Assembly (NCBI GenBank): GCA_017412045.1
Contig: JAFQOX010000043.1
Span: forward strand, 1 to 42,841
DNA from: Clostridia bacterium
GTDB taxonomy: Bacteria > Bacillota > Clostridia > Oscillospirales > CAG-272
DNA: 42,841 nt
Direction of reading: 5' to 3'
Part shown: piece after piece, positions 30,309 to 37,726 of the stretch
How positions within the stretch are numbered: the first letter of the stretch is position 1
Layout: every line of letters begins with the position of its first letter
Notes under the pieces: generated by a model
Told to the model about the DNA's origin: nothing
Databases searched by the model: none
What the model saw: the letters and a program-made list of their open reading frames with translations, nothing else
Translations under genes and position numbers: made by a program

Positions 30309-31643
30309 TCAGCAAACGCCGTGCGCGAGCATAGCGTCTACGACCTTTTCAAAGCCGGCGATGTTGGCGCCGACGACATAGTTTCCTTCCACGCCGTATT
30401 TCTTTGCGGTGGTGGAAATGTTTTTGTAGATATTCTTCATAATGCCGTGAAGCTTTTCGTCAACCTCTTCAAAGCTCCAGCTGAGACGTTCGCTGTTCTG
30501 GGACATTTCGAGCGCGGAGGTCGCAACGCCGCCTGCGTTTGCCGCCTTGCCGGGAACGAACATCACGCCGCCGTCCATGAGGATCTTGGTTGCTTCGAGC
30601 GTGGTGGGCATATTCGCGCCTTCGCAAACAGCTTTGCAACCGTTGGCGACGAGCATTTTTGCATCGTCCTCAAGGAGCTCGTTCTGGGTTGCGCAGGGGA
30701 GCGCGATGTCGCAGGGAACGCTCCATACGCCCTTGCCTTCGGTGTATACGGCATCGGTGTGTACCTTGACGTATTCGGAAATGCGCGCGCGGCGGACTTC
30801 CTTGATATCCTTGACGAGTGCGAGATCAATACCGTTTGCGTCGTAGACCCAACCGGTGGAGTCGCTGAGCGTAACGACCTTTGCGCCGAGCTGGGTTGCC
30901 TTTTCAGCCGCGTAGATGGCTACGTTGCCCGCGCCGGAAATGACGACGGTCTTGCCCTCGAGGGTGTCGCCGTGATCCTTCATCAGCTCGTCGGTCATGT
31001 AGAGCAGACCGTAGCCGGTTGCTTCCTTGCGGGCAAGAGAGCCGCCGTAGGAAAGACCCTTGCCGGTAAATACGCCCTCGTAAACGCCGCGGATTCTCTT
31101 GAACTGACCGTAGAAGTAGCCGATCTCACGCGCGCCCGTACCGATATCGCCCGCGGGAACGTCCACGTCCGCGCCGATGTATTTGTAAAGCTCGGTCATG
31201 AAGCTCTGACAGAACGCCATGACCTCTCTGTCGGATTTGCCCTTGGGATCGAAGTCGGAACCGCCCTTCGCGCCGCCGATGGGAAGTCCCGTCAGGGAGT
31301 TTTTGAATACCTGCTCGAAGCCGAGGAATTTCATAATGCTCGTGTTGACGGAGGGGTGCAGACGGATGCCGCCCTTGTAGGGACCGATGGAGTTGTTGAA
31401 CTGGACGCGGTAGCCGATATTGACGTGCGCGTTGCCCTTGTCGTCCACCCACGGAATCTTGAACTGAATCTGACGGTCGGGCTCCACGATACGCTCAAGG
31501 ATGGCGTTTCTTTCGTAGAGCGCCTCGTTCTTTTCTACCGCGGGGGCGATGGAATCCAGAACCTCGCGGGCAGCCTGCAAGAATTCGGGCTGATTTTCAT
31601 ATTTTTTGTTGAGCTCCTGAAGAACTCTTTCAATATATTTCAT
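30309..31643 (-). CDS. gdhA: Glutamate dehydrogenase (NADP-type, family I)
   Basis: A 444-residue hexameric-type GDH, which interconverts 2-oxoglutarate plus ammonia and glutamate. The family signatures are present: YKGGIRLHPSVN, LPIGGAKGGSDFDPKGKSD with the catalytic lysine region, PAGDIGTGAREIGYFYGQ, and the dinucleotide fold VVISGAGNVAIYAAEK. The start at 31643 is chosen since AAGGAG lies about ten bases upstream and the length equals the family norm; the longer frame begins before the ribosome site. It is monocistronic and divergent from the rplU operon. Coenzyme preference for NADP is inferred from the family. Confidence 0.95.
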   Translation of the reverse strand: MKYIERVLQELNKKYENQPEFLQAAREVLDSIAPAVEKNEALYERNAILERIVEPDRQIQFKIPWVDDKGNAHVNIGYRVQFNNSIGPYKGGIRLHPSVNTSIMKFLGFEQVFKNSLTGLPIGGAKGGSDFDPKGKSDREVMAFCQSFMTELYKYIGADVDVPAGDIGTGAREIGYFYGQFKRIRGVYEGVFTGKGLSYGGSLARKEATGYGLLYMTDELMKDHGDTLEGKTVVISGAGNVAIYAAEKATQLGAKVVTLSDSTGWVYDANGIDLALVKDIKEVRRARISEYVKVHTDAVYTEGKGVWSVPCDIALPCATQNELLEDDAKMLVANGCKAVCEGANMPTTLEATKILMDGGVMFVPGKAANAGGVATSALEMSQNSERLSWSFEEVDEKLHGIMKNIYKNISTTAKKYGVEGNYVVGANIAGFEKVVDAMLAHGVC

Positions 31644-31684
31644 AGATAAATAACTCCTTTCCATATGAAATAAATCACGAAATC

Positions 31685-31713
31685 AGTATAGCAAAAGTCG
31701 GAAAATCCGTCAA
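31685..31713 (-). promoter_or_regulatory. Sigma-A promoter of gdhA
   Basis: Minus strand TTGACG (31708-31713), 17 bases, TATACT (31685-31690). Confidence 0.75.
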
Positions 31714-31795
31714 GTCCCTTTTTTTATTTTCAGTAAAAAAATGGAAGAAAATAAAAAATATTCTTCGCAATGGCAAAATAAACGAGAAAAAGACC

Positions 31796-31824
31796 TTGAC
31801 ATCAAGAAAAAAGTATGGTATAAT
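31796..31824 (+). promoter_or_regulatory. Sigma-A promoter of rplU-prp-rpmA
   Basis: TTGACA (31796-31801), 17 bases, TATAAT (31819-31824): full consensus. About 100 bases of leader to the rplU start could hold an L21-type autoregulatory leader, but I could not recognise its structure with confidence. Confidence 0.85.
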
Positions 31825-31933
31825 AAATCGCCGCATAATGCGAAGGCTGGTAAAAAACAAATAAGATGAACCCGTTTCACAGAGATTTGTTGCCTTGCTT
31901 AGCGAGTCATATATGAAAGAGAGGTGCTTTTCC

Positions 31934-32242
31934 ATGTTCGCAATCATCGTAACAGGCGGAAAGCAGTACAAAGTTCAGGAAGGCGACGTAGTTTTCGTAG
32001 AAAAACTCGAAGCCAACGAAGGCGAATCCGTAAAATTTGAAGAAGTTCTCGCAGTTTCCGGCGAAACTTTCGTAGCAGGCAAGCCTACCGTTGAAGGTGC
32101 TTACGTAACTGCAAAGGTCGTTAAGAACGGCAAGGGCAAGAAGATCCACGTTCTGAAGTACAAAGCTAAAAAGAACGAAAAGAAGAAGATCGGTCACAGA
32201 CAGCCTTACACTAAGGTACAGATCGAAAAAATCGTTGGTTAA
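31934..32242 (+). CDS. rplU: 50S ribosomal protein L21
   Basis: A 102-residue L21, a beta-barrel protein on the large subunit that contacts 23S rRNA and L20. The conserved parts are [20 protein letters not shown] at the start and [13 protein letters not shown] at the end. The ATG at 31934 follows GAGGTG by seven bases; the upstream in-frame ATG lies in the leader. It is first in the rplU-prp-rpmA operon, six bases before prp. Confidence 0.97.
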   Translation: MFAIIVTGGKQYKVQEGDVVFVEKLEANEGESVKFEEVLAVSGETFVAGKPTVEGAYVTAKVVKNGKGKKIHVLKYKAKKNEKKKIGHRQPYTKVQIEKIVG

Positions 32243-32248
32243 TTTTCC

Positions 32249-32605
32249 ATGACGAAAGTTGTTTTTTACAAACACAACGGCGTCTTTTACGGCTTCCATG
32301 AAGTCGGTCACGCAGGCTACGGCGAGTTCGGTACAGACATCATCTGCTCCGCGCTTTCCGCAATGACCATGCTCATCATCAATACGATCGAGGTCTCCTG
32401 GGGCGTCGATGTGAAATTTGAAATGGATGAGGAAACGACCGACATCACCGTAACCGTGAAGGAAGCACTCCCCGAATACGCTTCGTCCGACGAAAAGCAG
32501 TACGCGGTATCCGGTCTGATTCAGGGCTATTTCTATCAGCTCATGGATATGATCGAGGATTACGGCGACTATATTGACGTCGAAGAAGAGGAAAAACCGA
32601 TTTAA
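32249..32605 (+). CDS. prp: Ribosomal-processing cysteine protease Prp
   Basis: A 118-residue Prp with catalytic His21 ([11 protein letters not shown]) and Cys33 (IICSALSAM). Prp removes the N-terminal extension of L27 in Bacillota, an essential step for ribosome function. It lies between rplU and rpmA, the family's standard place, and the L27 here carries the extension it cuts. It starts six bases after rplU with no strong ribosome site, so translation is probably coupled. Confidence 0.95.
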   Translation: MTKVVFYKHNGVFYGFHEVGHAGYGEFGTDIICSALSAMTMLIINTIEVSWGVDVKFEMDEETTDITVTVKEALPEYASSDEKQYAVSGLIQGYFYQLMDMIEDYGDYIDVEEEEKPI

Positions 32606-32640
32606 CAGTTACAAAATCTGAAGATGGAGGTACCACAGTT

Positions 32641-32922
32641 ATGTTGAGACTTGGCTTGCAATTTTTTGCACATAAAAAAGGTGTAGGTTCCACGAAGAAC
32701 GGCCGTGATAGCCGTGCGCAGAGACTTGGTGTTAAGAAGTCCGACGGTCAGACCGTTCTCGCAGGTAATATCATCGTTCGTCAGAGAGGTACAAACGTAC
32801 ATCCCGGCGCTAACGTAGGCATCGGTTCTGACGATACACTTTTCGCGCTCGCTAACGGCGTCGTTAAGTTCGAGCGTTACGGCGACAACAAGAAGCGTGT
32901 AAGCGTTATTGCCGCTGAATAA
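32641..32922 (+). CDS. rpmA: 50S ribosomal protein L27 with Prp-cleaved extension
   Basis: A 93-residue L27. It starts MLRLGLQFF followed by [15 protein letters not shown]; Prp should cut between the Phe pair and Ala10, which exposes the mature N-terminus reaching the peptidyl-transferase centre. GATGGAGGTA lies upstream. It is the last gene of the operon, followed by a terminator at 32936-32968. Confidence 0.97.
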   Translation: MLRLGLQFFAHKKGVGSTKNGRDSRAQRLGVKKSDGQTVLAGNIIVRQRGTNVHPGANVGIGSDDTLFALANGVVKFERYGDNKKRVSVIAAE

Positions 32923-32935
32923 TGATTCAAGACAG

Positions 32936-32968
32936 AAACGGACTTTTGAAAACGGAAGTCCGTTTTTT
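32936..32968 (+). terminator. Terminator of the rplU-prp-rpmA operon
   Basis: AAACGGACTT pairs with AAGTCCGTTTTTT, followed by a T run, 14 bases past the rpmA stop. Confidence 0.9.
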
Positions 32969-33005
32969 GTTCCGAGCATTTTGATGAAAGAATGGGATAC
33001 TCGTG

Positions 33006-33443
33006 ATGAAAACAGTAATTTCGATTGTAAAAACTTATCTCGGCCACGCAGGTGCGTATTTTATGTTCACCATGCTGGTGTTCGGACTCATTTCCTATTC
33101 CGTCAAGAGTCCCACGGTCAACCTTCCCCTGATCTGGTCCGCGCTTTTGTTCGGCGGTCTGGTTGCGCTCTGGGATTTCCTGTTTGAGTTCCCCCTGATC
33201 CGTTCTTATACGGTCAATATTTTCCTGCACGGCATTCTGACGATCGCTTCCTTTGCGATTGCCTTCGTCTGGGCAACCGATCTGATCGAGCGCGGCAGAA
33301 CCGCAGTGTTCGGCGTGATGTTCTTCTCCGTACTTTATATTATTCTTGCGGTCATCCGTTGTGTCTACCATTTTGCAACGACCAGAAAAGAAAATGCGGA
33401 AAAGGCGTATGAAAGTCTCTATACACCCAAGGACGTCGATTGA
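33006..33443 (+). CDS. Four-helix membrane protein, DUF3021-like plan
   Basis: A 145-residue membrane protein with four helices (about 15-33, 41-60, 71-92 and 101-121) and a charged cytosolic tail ending EKAYESLYTPKDVD. The overall plan and the LWDFLFEFPLIRSYTVNIFLHG middle recall DUF3021 proteins, often next to LytTR regulators, but no such regulator is present, so the family call is weak. The ATG at 33006 has only a weak GGGAT site; an in-frame GTG lies one codon earlier. Confidence 0.65.
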   Translation: MKTVISIVKTYLGHAGAYFMFTMLVFGLISYSVKSPTVNLPLIWSALLFGGLVALWDFLFEFPLIRSYTVNIFLHGILTIASFAIAFVWATDLIERGRTAVFGVMFFSVLYIILAVIRCVYHFATTRKENAEKAYESLYTPKDVD

Positions 33444-33506
33444 AGCATATCAAAGAAAATCCCTCCGTTCGGTCTGCATTCTTAGCGGAGAAAAGACAGG
33501 AACAAA

Positions 33507-33540
33507 AAATCGGCGGAGAACTTGTTTTCTCTGCCGATTT
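33507..33540. terminator. Hairpin after the 33006-33443 gene
   Basis: AAATCGGCGGAGAA pairs with TTCTCTGCCGATTT. A TTGTTT/17/TATAAT promoter-like pair (33522-33550) overlaps it and points into the palindrome downstream. Confidence 0.6.
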
Positions 33541-33559
33541 GTGGTATAATGGGGATAGT

Positions 33560-33727
33560 GGAAAGCCTCTCCCTTTGGGAGAGGTGGCGGCATAGCCGAC
33601 GGAGAGGGCAAAATGGAGAGAGAACCATTAACGAAAAATAATGAGTTGTTGAATGTCGCAAGAATTTTACGCCGTAAATCGCCCTCTCACCCGCTATCGC
33701 GGGAGCTCTCCCGAAGGGAGAGCCTTT
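33560..33727. repeat. Long imperfect palindrome family, copy 2, enclosing a DUF559 remnant
   Basis: The left arm (GCCTCTCCCTTTGGGAGAGG and the following GACGGAGAGGG) and right arm (CCCTCTCACCCG... and CTCTCCCGAAGGGAGAG) are inverted copies. The 70 bases between them hold the start of a DUF559-like frame. Confidence 0.6.
33613..33690 (+). pseudogene. N-terminal remnant of a DUF559 endonuclease-like gene
   Basis: Starting at an ATG with GGAGAGGG five bases upstream, the frame reads MEREPLTKNNELLNVARILR, which resembles the first 20 residues of DUF559 (Vsr-like) proteins, then runs into the right palindrome arm (SPSHPLSREL...). The rest of the domain is missing, so it is a truncated relict. Confidence 0.45.
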
Positions 33728-33812
33728 GGATGCGCTCAACATTAGGGGTATGGGCTTTGCCCGAAGCCTTTGTAATACAAAGGCGAAACTGGCGATAAAT
33801 ACGGAGGAAAAT

Positions 33813-34166
33813 ATGTACGGACTTGTGAAAGTTTATGATCACAATATAATTGCAATCAATCAAAGCGATTCGACTATTATAGTTCGAGAAGGAAAAGACT
33901 TTCATACCATAGACCTTAATAGTTGTGCTGATAACTTTAGGAAAGAACACGGCGATTCTAATGGAATGTGTGTAGGAGACAGAAATGCTGAAGGCAAATA
34001 TTTTTGTTTCAATACAAGTGGCATTCAAACCATAGTATATTTTAAGAGGCTTTATATTTGTAATCTGTCCGGTAAAAAGATTCTTTATGGAAACAGAATA
34101 CAACGATTTCATCAATTGCAAAAAGCGATTACACAATTAGGATATAGAACATATGACTTGACATAA
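33813..34166 (+). CDS. Uncharacterised 117-residue AT-rich orphan protein
   Basis: A soluble protein with beta-rich character (MYGLVKVYDHNIIAINQSDS at the start) and a basic helical end (RIQRFHQLQKAITQLGYRTY). No family is recognised. GGAGG lies five bases before the ATG at 33813. Codons are markedly AT-rich compared with neighbours, and the gene lies between two copies of the long-palindrome family, which suggests it arrived by transfer. No membrane segment or signal peptide. Confidence 0.65.
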   Translation: MYGLVKVYDHNIIAINQSDSTIIVREGKDFHTIDLNSCADNFRKEHGDSNGMCVGDRNAEGKYFCFNTSGIQTIVYFKRLYICNLSGKKILYGNRIQRFHQLQKAITQLGYRTYDLT

Positions 34167-34224
34167 AAATTTACCGGCAGACTTTGAAAATCTGTCGGGA
34201 TGAATCTTTGTTTACTGCATATAA

Positions 34225-34344
34225 AAAGCCTTCTCCTTCGGGAGAAGGGGGACCGCGAAGCGGTGGATGAGGAGTTGCTTTGAGTTTAGAACACCTCATC
34301 CGTCAGCTTTCGGCTGCCACCTTCCCCCACTGGGGAAGGCTTTT
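34225..34344. repeat. Long imperfect palindrome family, copy 3
   Basis: A 120-bp nearly complete palindrome: AAAAGCCTTCTCCTTCGGGA... and its complement ending GGGGAAGGCTTTT, with inner arms GATGAGGAGTT and AACACCTCATC around a 15-base centre. Confidence 0.7.
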
Positions 34345-34422
34345 CAATTTTTTCGCTAATTTTGCACACCATTCGGAGGGATTTTTTGTTGCAGAAATGA
34401 CGCCAAACCGACCTTGCCGCAT

Positions 34423-35118
34423 TTACAGCAACAGATCGATGCCGTATATGACGACCAGATGCAGAGGATAATAAATATAGAAGAGATTTTTCATTTTACG
34501 CTTTCCGCGCTTGCCGTTGTATAGCGCGAGGAAAATGAGGGAGAAAAACGAGATCCACTGATGCCCCGCGTACGTGATGGAGAGAAGCGCGAGCGGAACG
34601 GCGGAAACCGCGAGCTTTGCCGTTTTGTTGGGCGCGGCAAAGACCAGCACGGGCATGAGCACGCCCCAGATGCCGTAATCGACGCTGTAATCCGTGTTCG
34701 GCAGAAGCAGGGGAAGGATCTCCACGAGAAAAACGGTAGCGAGAAACGCGCAGGCGAAGAGCAGCCACGCCTCGGGACGGTTCTTTCCGATCGCGTGATC
34801 GAGCGCGTAGATCAGCAGGACGGAAAAGGAAAACGTGATGAGGATACACTGATACAGCGAGCCCATAGCGAAGAAATAGACGAGCTGACAGATAAGTCCG
34901 AGCCCGAACATCTGCAAAAAATAGCGAATTCGGTTCTTCGTATATTTCGCGCCCTCCGCGATCATATAGGCGAAAATGGGAAAGGCGAGCCTGCCGATAT
35001 AGCGGAGAATCGGATATTGCGGAAAAAGCTGAAGCCCCACATGGTCACAGGTCATGGCGACGAGGGCGAGGATCTTCAGCAGATTGCCCGAAAGGCCGCC
35101 GAAAAATTTTGTTTTCAT
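34423..35118 (-). CDS. TraX-family membrane protein
   Basis: A 231-residue, seven- to eight-helix membrane protein of the TraX family: LLKILALVAMTCDHVGLQLF near the start, RYIGRLAFPIFAYMIAEGAK, and YYPLHLVVIYGI near the end. F-plasmid TraX acetylates pilin, but most chromosomal homologs in Bacillota are of unknown role, possibly acyl transfer. AAGAGA lies before the ATG at 35118. It is monocistronic; no conjugation genes surround it. Confidence 0.85.
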   Translation of the reverse strand: MKTKFFGGLSGNLLKILALVAMTCDHVGLQLFPQYPILRYIGRLAFPIFAYMIAEGAKYTKNRIRYFLQMFGLGLICQLVYFFAMGSLYQCILITFSFSVLLIYALDHAIGKNRPEAWLLFACAFLATVFLVEILPLLLPNTDYSVDYGIWGVLMPVLVFAAPNKTAKLAVSAVPLALLSITYAGHQWISFFSLIFLALYNGKRGKRKMKNLFYIYYPLHLVVIYGIDLLL

Positions 35119-35239
35119 AGATGAATCTCTTTTCTGAATACATGATTTCTTTCAGTATAATGCAAAACGTGTCGTTTTGTCAAGAATGGCGTCACAAAAA
35201 CAAAAAAATAAAAATTTTTCAATTTTTTCAAAAAAGGTA

Positions 35240-35268
35240 TTGACATTTCAAATGATATGTGCTATCAT
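35240..35268 (+). promoter_or_regulatory. Sigma-A promoter of tRNA-Lys
   Basis: TTGACA (35240-35245), 17 bases, TATCAT (35263-35268), 38 bases before the tRNA. Confidence 0.8.
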
Positions 35269-35306
35269 ATAAAAGCGCTCAAGGGTGAGACGCACAAAAT
35301 AAAAAT

Positions 35307-35382
35307 GATCCATTAGCTCAGTAGGTAGAGCACATGACTTTTAATCATGGTGTCCGGAGTTCGACTCTCCGATGGATCACCA
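35307..35382 (+). tRNA. tRNA-Lys (anticodon TTT)
   Basis: All arms can be drawn: acceptor GATCCAT/ATGGATC, D stem GCTC/GAGC, anticodon stem CATGA/TCATG with loop CTTTTAA, and T stem CGGAG/CTCCG with loop TTCGACT. The CCA end is encoded. The central loop bases TTT specify lysine. Confidence 0.97.
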
Positions 35383-35383
35383 G

Positions 35384-35415
35384 GACGGGATGATAGATCC
35401 CGTCTTTTTCTTTTT
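35384..35415 (+). terminator. Terminator after tRNA-Lys
   Basis: GACGGGAT pairs with ATCCCGTC, followed by a long T run. Confidence 0.85.
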
Positions 35416-35428
35416 CTCATAATATTTC

Positions 35429-35457
35429 TTGACAATACGCCAAATATCGTATATAAT
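35429..35457 (+). promoter_or_regulatory. Sigma-A promoter of the threonine aldolase gene
   Basis: TTGACA (35429-35434), 17 bases, TATAAT (35452-35457): full consensus. Confidence 0.85.
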
Positions 35458-35509
35458 AATCATTATGTAAAAAAATCATCAACAGATGTGGATTTGGCAG
35501 GAGTATGAA

Positions 35510-36541
35510 ATGGCTACGATTAGAATGAATTGCGATTATCTGGAGGGTGCGCATCCGAATATTCTGAACCGCTTGATCAAAACGAACTACGACCAGACGA
35601 TTCCCTACGGATTGGACGAGATCACCGCCGGCGCAAAGGAAAAAATTAAAAAGGCTTGTGAATGTCCCGACGGAGAAGTGTTTTTTATGGTCGGCGGTAC
35701 GCAGACCAACGCGACGATGCTGGACTTTATTCTGGATAAGGCGGAGGGTGTGATTTCTGCCGATACGGGACATATCAGCGTACACGAGGCAGGCGCCGTT
35801 GAATACTGCGGAAGAAAGGTCATTACGATCCCCGCGGTAAACGGCAAGCTTTCCCCTGCTTCGGTCAGAGCGTATATGGAGAGCTTTTACGAGGATGCGA
35901 CGTGGTTCCATATGGTTTGTCCCGGCGGCATCTATATTTCTCATCCGTCCGAATACGGTACGCTCTATACGGCGCAGGAGCTCAAGGAGCTTCGAGAGAT
36001 CTGCGACAAATACGATATGCAGCTCTACCTGGACGGCGCAAGACTCGGCTACGCGCTCGCCTGTGAGGATACGGACGTGACCTTGCCCGTGATCGCAAAA
36101 TACTGCGATTCCTTCTGCATTGGCGGCACGAAGATCGGCGCGCTTTTTGGCGAAGCGGCAGTTTTCACGAATAAAAAGCAGGCGAAGCATTTTATCACCT
36201 TTATCAAGCAGCACGGTGCGCTTCTGGCAAAGGGCAGAATGCTCGGAATCCAGTTTGACGAGCTTTTTGAGAACGATCTGTATCTTCAGCTCGGCAATCA
36301 CGCGAATACGCTGGCGCTGAAAATCAAAAAGGCTTTTGCGGAAAAGGGCTACGAGATATACGTGGATGCCCCTTCAAACCAGCAATTTTTCCTTGTGACC
36401 AAGGAGAAGCTGGACGAAATCAACCGCACGGTGGCGGTGGACGATTGGGGCCCCGTGGAGGGCGGCAAGCATTTGATCCGTGTGACCACGAGCTGGGCGA
36501 CCACGGAGGAAGCAGTTGATCTTCTGATCAGTCTGCTTTGA
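35510..36541 (+). CDS. ltaE: Low-specificity L-threonine aldolase / beta-eliminating lyase
   Basis: A 343-residue PLP fold-type I enzyme of the threonine aldolase group, which splits threonine or allo-threonine to glycine and acetaldehyde. Seen: LEGAHPNILNRL at the start, GGTQTNATMLDFIL, DTGHISVHEAGAVEY, LYLDGARLGYALA, and the PLP lysine in CIGGTKIGALFGEA. GCAGGAG lies before the ATG at 35510; the longer frame at 35486 has no site. It is monocistronic. Substrate preference within the family is not shown by the sequence. Confidence 0.9.
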   Translation: MATIRMNCDYLEGAHPNILNRLIKTNYDQTIPYGLDEITAGAKEKIKKACECPDGEVFFMVGGTQTNATMLDFILDKAEGVISADTGHISVHEAGAVEYCGRKVITIPAVNGKLSPASVRAYMESFYEDATWFHMVCPGGIYISHPSEYGTLYTAQELKELREICDKYDMQLYLDGARLGYALACEDTDVTLPVIAKYCDSFCIGGTKIGALFGEAAVFTNKKQAKHFITFIKQHGALLAKGRMLGIQFDELFENDLYLQLGNHANTLALKIKKAFAEKGYEIYVDAPSNQQFFLVTKEKLDEINRTVAVDDWGPVEGGKHLIRVTTSWATTEEAVDLLISLL

Positions 36542-36563
36542 TGGAAAAATAGATTTGATACGT

Positions 36564-36606
36564 AAAAAAACGGCAGGAAGAAGTTTTTCTGCCGTTTTCT
36601 TTTTTA
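36564..36606 (+). terminator. Terminator after the threonine aldolase gene
   Basis: AAAACGGCAG pairs with CTGCCGTTTT, with an AGAAG-containing loop and a T-rich tail. Confidence 0.85.
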
Positions 36607-36674
36607 AAAAAAGGAAATACGTTTGTCTGCTTGGGCATAGATGCAAATCCCATTGCCTTGTCAAGATCCGTCAG

Positions 36675-37653
36675 AAAACAGCATTTACTTTTTTATTTTA
36701 ATATGATTTTTTGCCGAATGTAAAAAAGAGAAGATTTTTCATATTCGGAAAGTCTTATGAAAAAACGAATTTTTCTTTGTCTGCCGACGGAGTTTTTTCA
36801 TAAATTTTTCCCTTTGATCAGGGGGGAACGGTGTCCTTTTTCTTTATTTGAAAGAAAAAGGACGAAAAAGAAGCAAACCAGCGTGCCGCTGGACTGCTTG
36901 CGCGCCATCAATTGTCCCGTCTGATCTTTTTCTGATTCCGAGGGTGCAGATTCCCGGTAGCTCCGATTACAGATACACCCGCAATCAAGAGGTTCGGAAG
37001 TGTCGGTTCAGCGAATCGGTGGTTTCGATTTGATGGCGCGGTGCGTATGGGAGCCGCTTCACGCGAACCACGGAATACCGAACCACGAGGGTTCGGATAT
37101 TCCACGATTCGTGGGAAGTACCGTCTGTGTGGGAGCAAGTTGTGCCTCCGCAAATCTAAGATATTCCCGCGCCATTATTTAGCCCCCAATAGGCTTTTGC
37201 AATGAACTTCCGTAGAAAAAACGACGACAGATCTGCCGTGCAAGCTTAGTGGGACTAAAATAGGCGCTTGGGGGAATCTCTATCCCGTAGGCGCACCAAA
37301 AGAAAAGCTTCCATACGATCAGCAATTCCCCAAAGAACCGCGAGCGGCGCAACACCCTTGCGTCAAGCGAACTGTTCTGCGCTTTGCGCAGGCGTTCGCG
37401 CAGAGCGAGTGGGCTTTGCGGTTTGCAATTCCCATACGCACCGGCGGTCCAGCGGCACGCTGGTTTACTTCTTTTTGGTACTTTTTCTTTTAAAGAAAGA
37501 AAAAGTACACCGTTTCCCTTTTCCAAAGGGTTCAGAAAAAGTTCCGTCTATTTACAGAACAAAAATAATTTTTTTGCTATAAGATTTTCCGAATATGAAA
37601 AATCTTATCTTTTTCACATTAGAATCATCGTGAAAAAAGTAAATGCTGTTGCC
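36675..37653. mobile_element. ~980-bp composite element with GCATTTACTTTT terminal inverted repeats
   Basis: AAAACAGCATTTACTTTTTT (36675-36694) and its complement (37633-37653) bound the region. The 24-base subterminal segment at 37593-37616 is identical to one at 1957-1980 in the 101-bp element. Inside is a 44-base inverted repeat (36851-36894 and 37447-37490) around a ~550-base core. No convincing protein frame is present: the frames seen are short, overlapping and without ribosome sites. It fills the long gap between ltaE and the flippase gene. Confidence 0.55.
36834..37509. repeat. Inner inverted-repeat pair with hairpin ends
   Basis: The left arm 36851-36894 and right arm 37447-37490 are inverted copies (about 41 of 44 bases), including AACCAGCGTGCCGCTGGAC. 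Each arm adjoins a perfect poly-purine/poly-pyrimidine hairpin: 36834-36861 (CTTTTTCTTTATTTGAAAG) and 37480-37509 (GTACTTTTTCTTT with its complement). CGGTGCGTATGGGA (near 37041) is also inverted near 37430. Confidence 0.65.
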
Positions 37654-37675
37654 TTGCAAGAGTCATTTTTTCCTC

Positions 37676-37719
37676 TTGACCTTATTTTCAGAATATGCTA
37701 TAATAGGAATCAGATTCCT
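37676..37719 (+). promoter_or_regulatory. Orphan sigma-A promoter with palindrome, antisense to the flippase gene
   Basis: TTGACC (37676-37681), 17 bases, TATAAT (37699-37704) on the plus strand, then the perfect palindrome AGGAATCAGATTCCT (37705-37719) at the expected start site. Nothing on the plus strand downstream is coded until 39405; transcripts would run antisense into the 3' end of the minus-strand flippase gene. Confidence 0.55.
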
Positions 37720-37726
37720 GCTCCGT

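Noticed and set aside
30321-31649. 442-residue antisense frame over gdhA
   Set aside because: Glutamate dehydrogenase motifs on the minus strand are unambiguous; the other frame has no start signals or family.
31825-31933. L21-type leader RNA upstream of rplU
   Set aside because: Position fits, but I could not draw the expected structure with confidence, so it is only mentioned with the promoter.
36848-37182. Short frames in the core of the 979-bp element
   Set aside because: They are 60-116 residues, on both strands, overlapping, without ribosome sites or recognisable domains, and partly inside inverted repeats.
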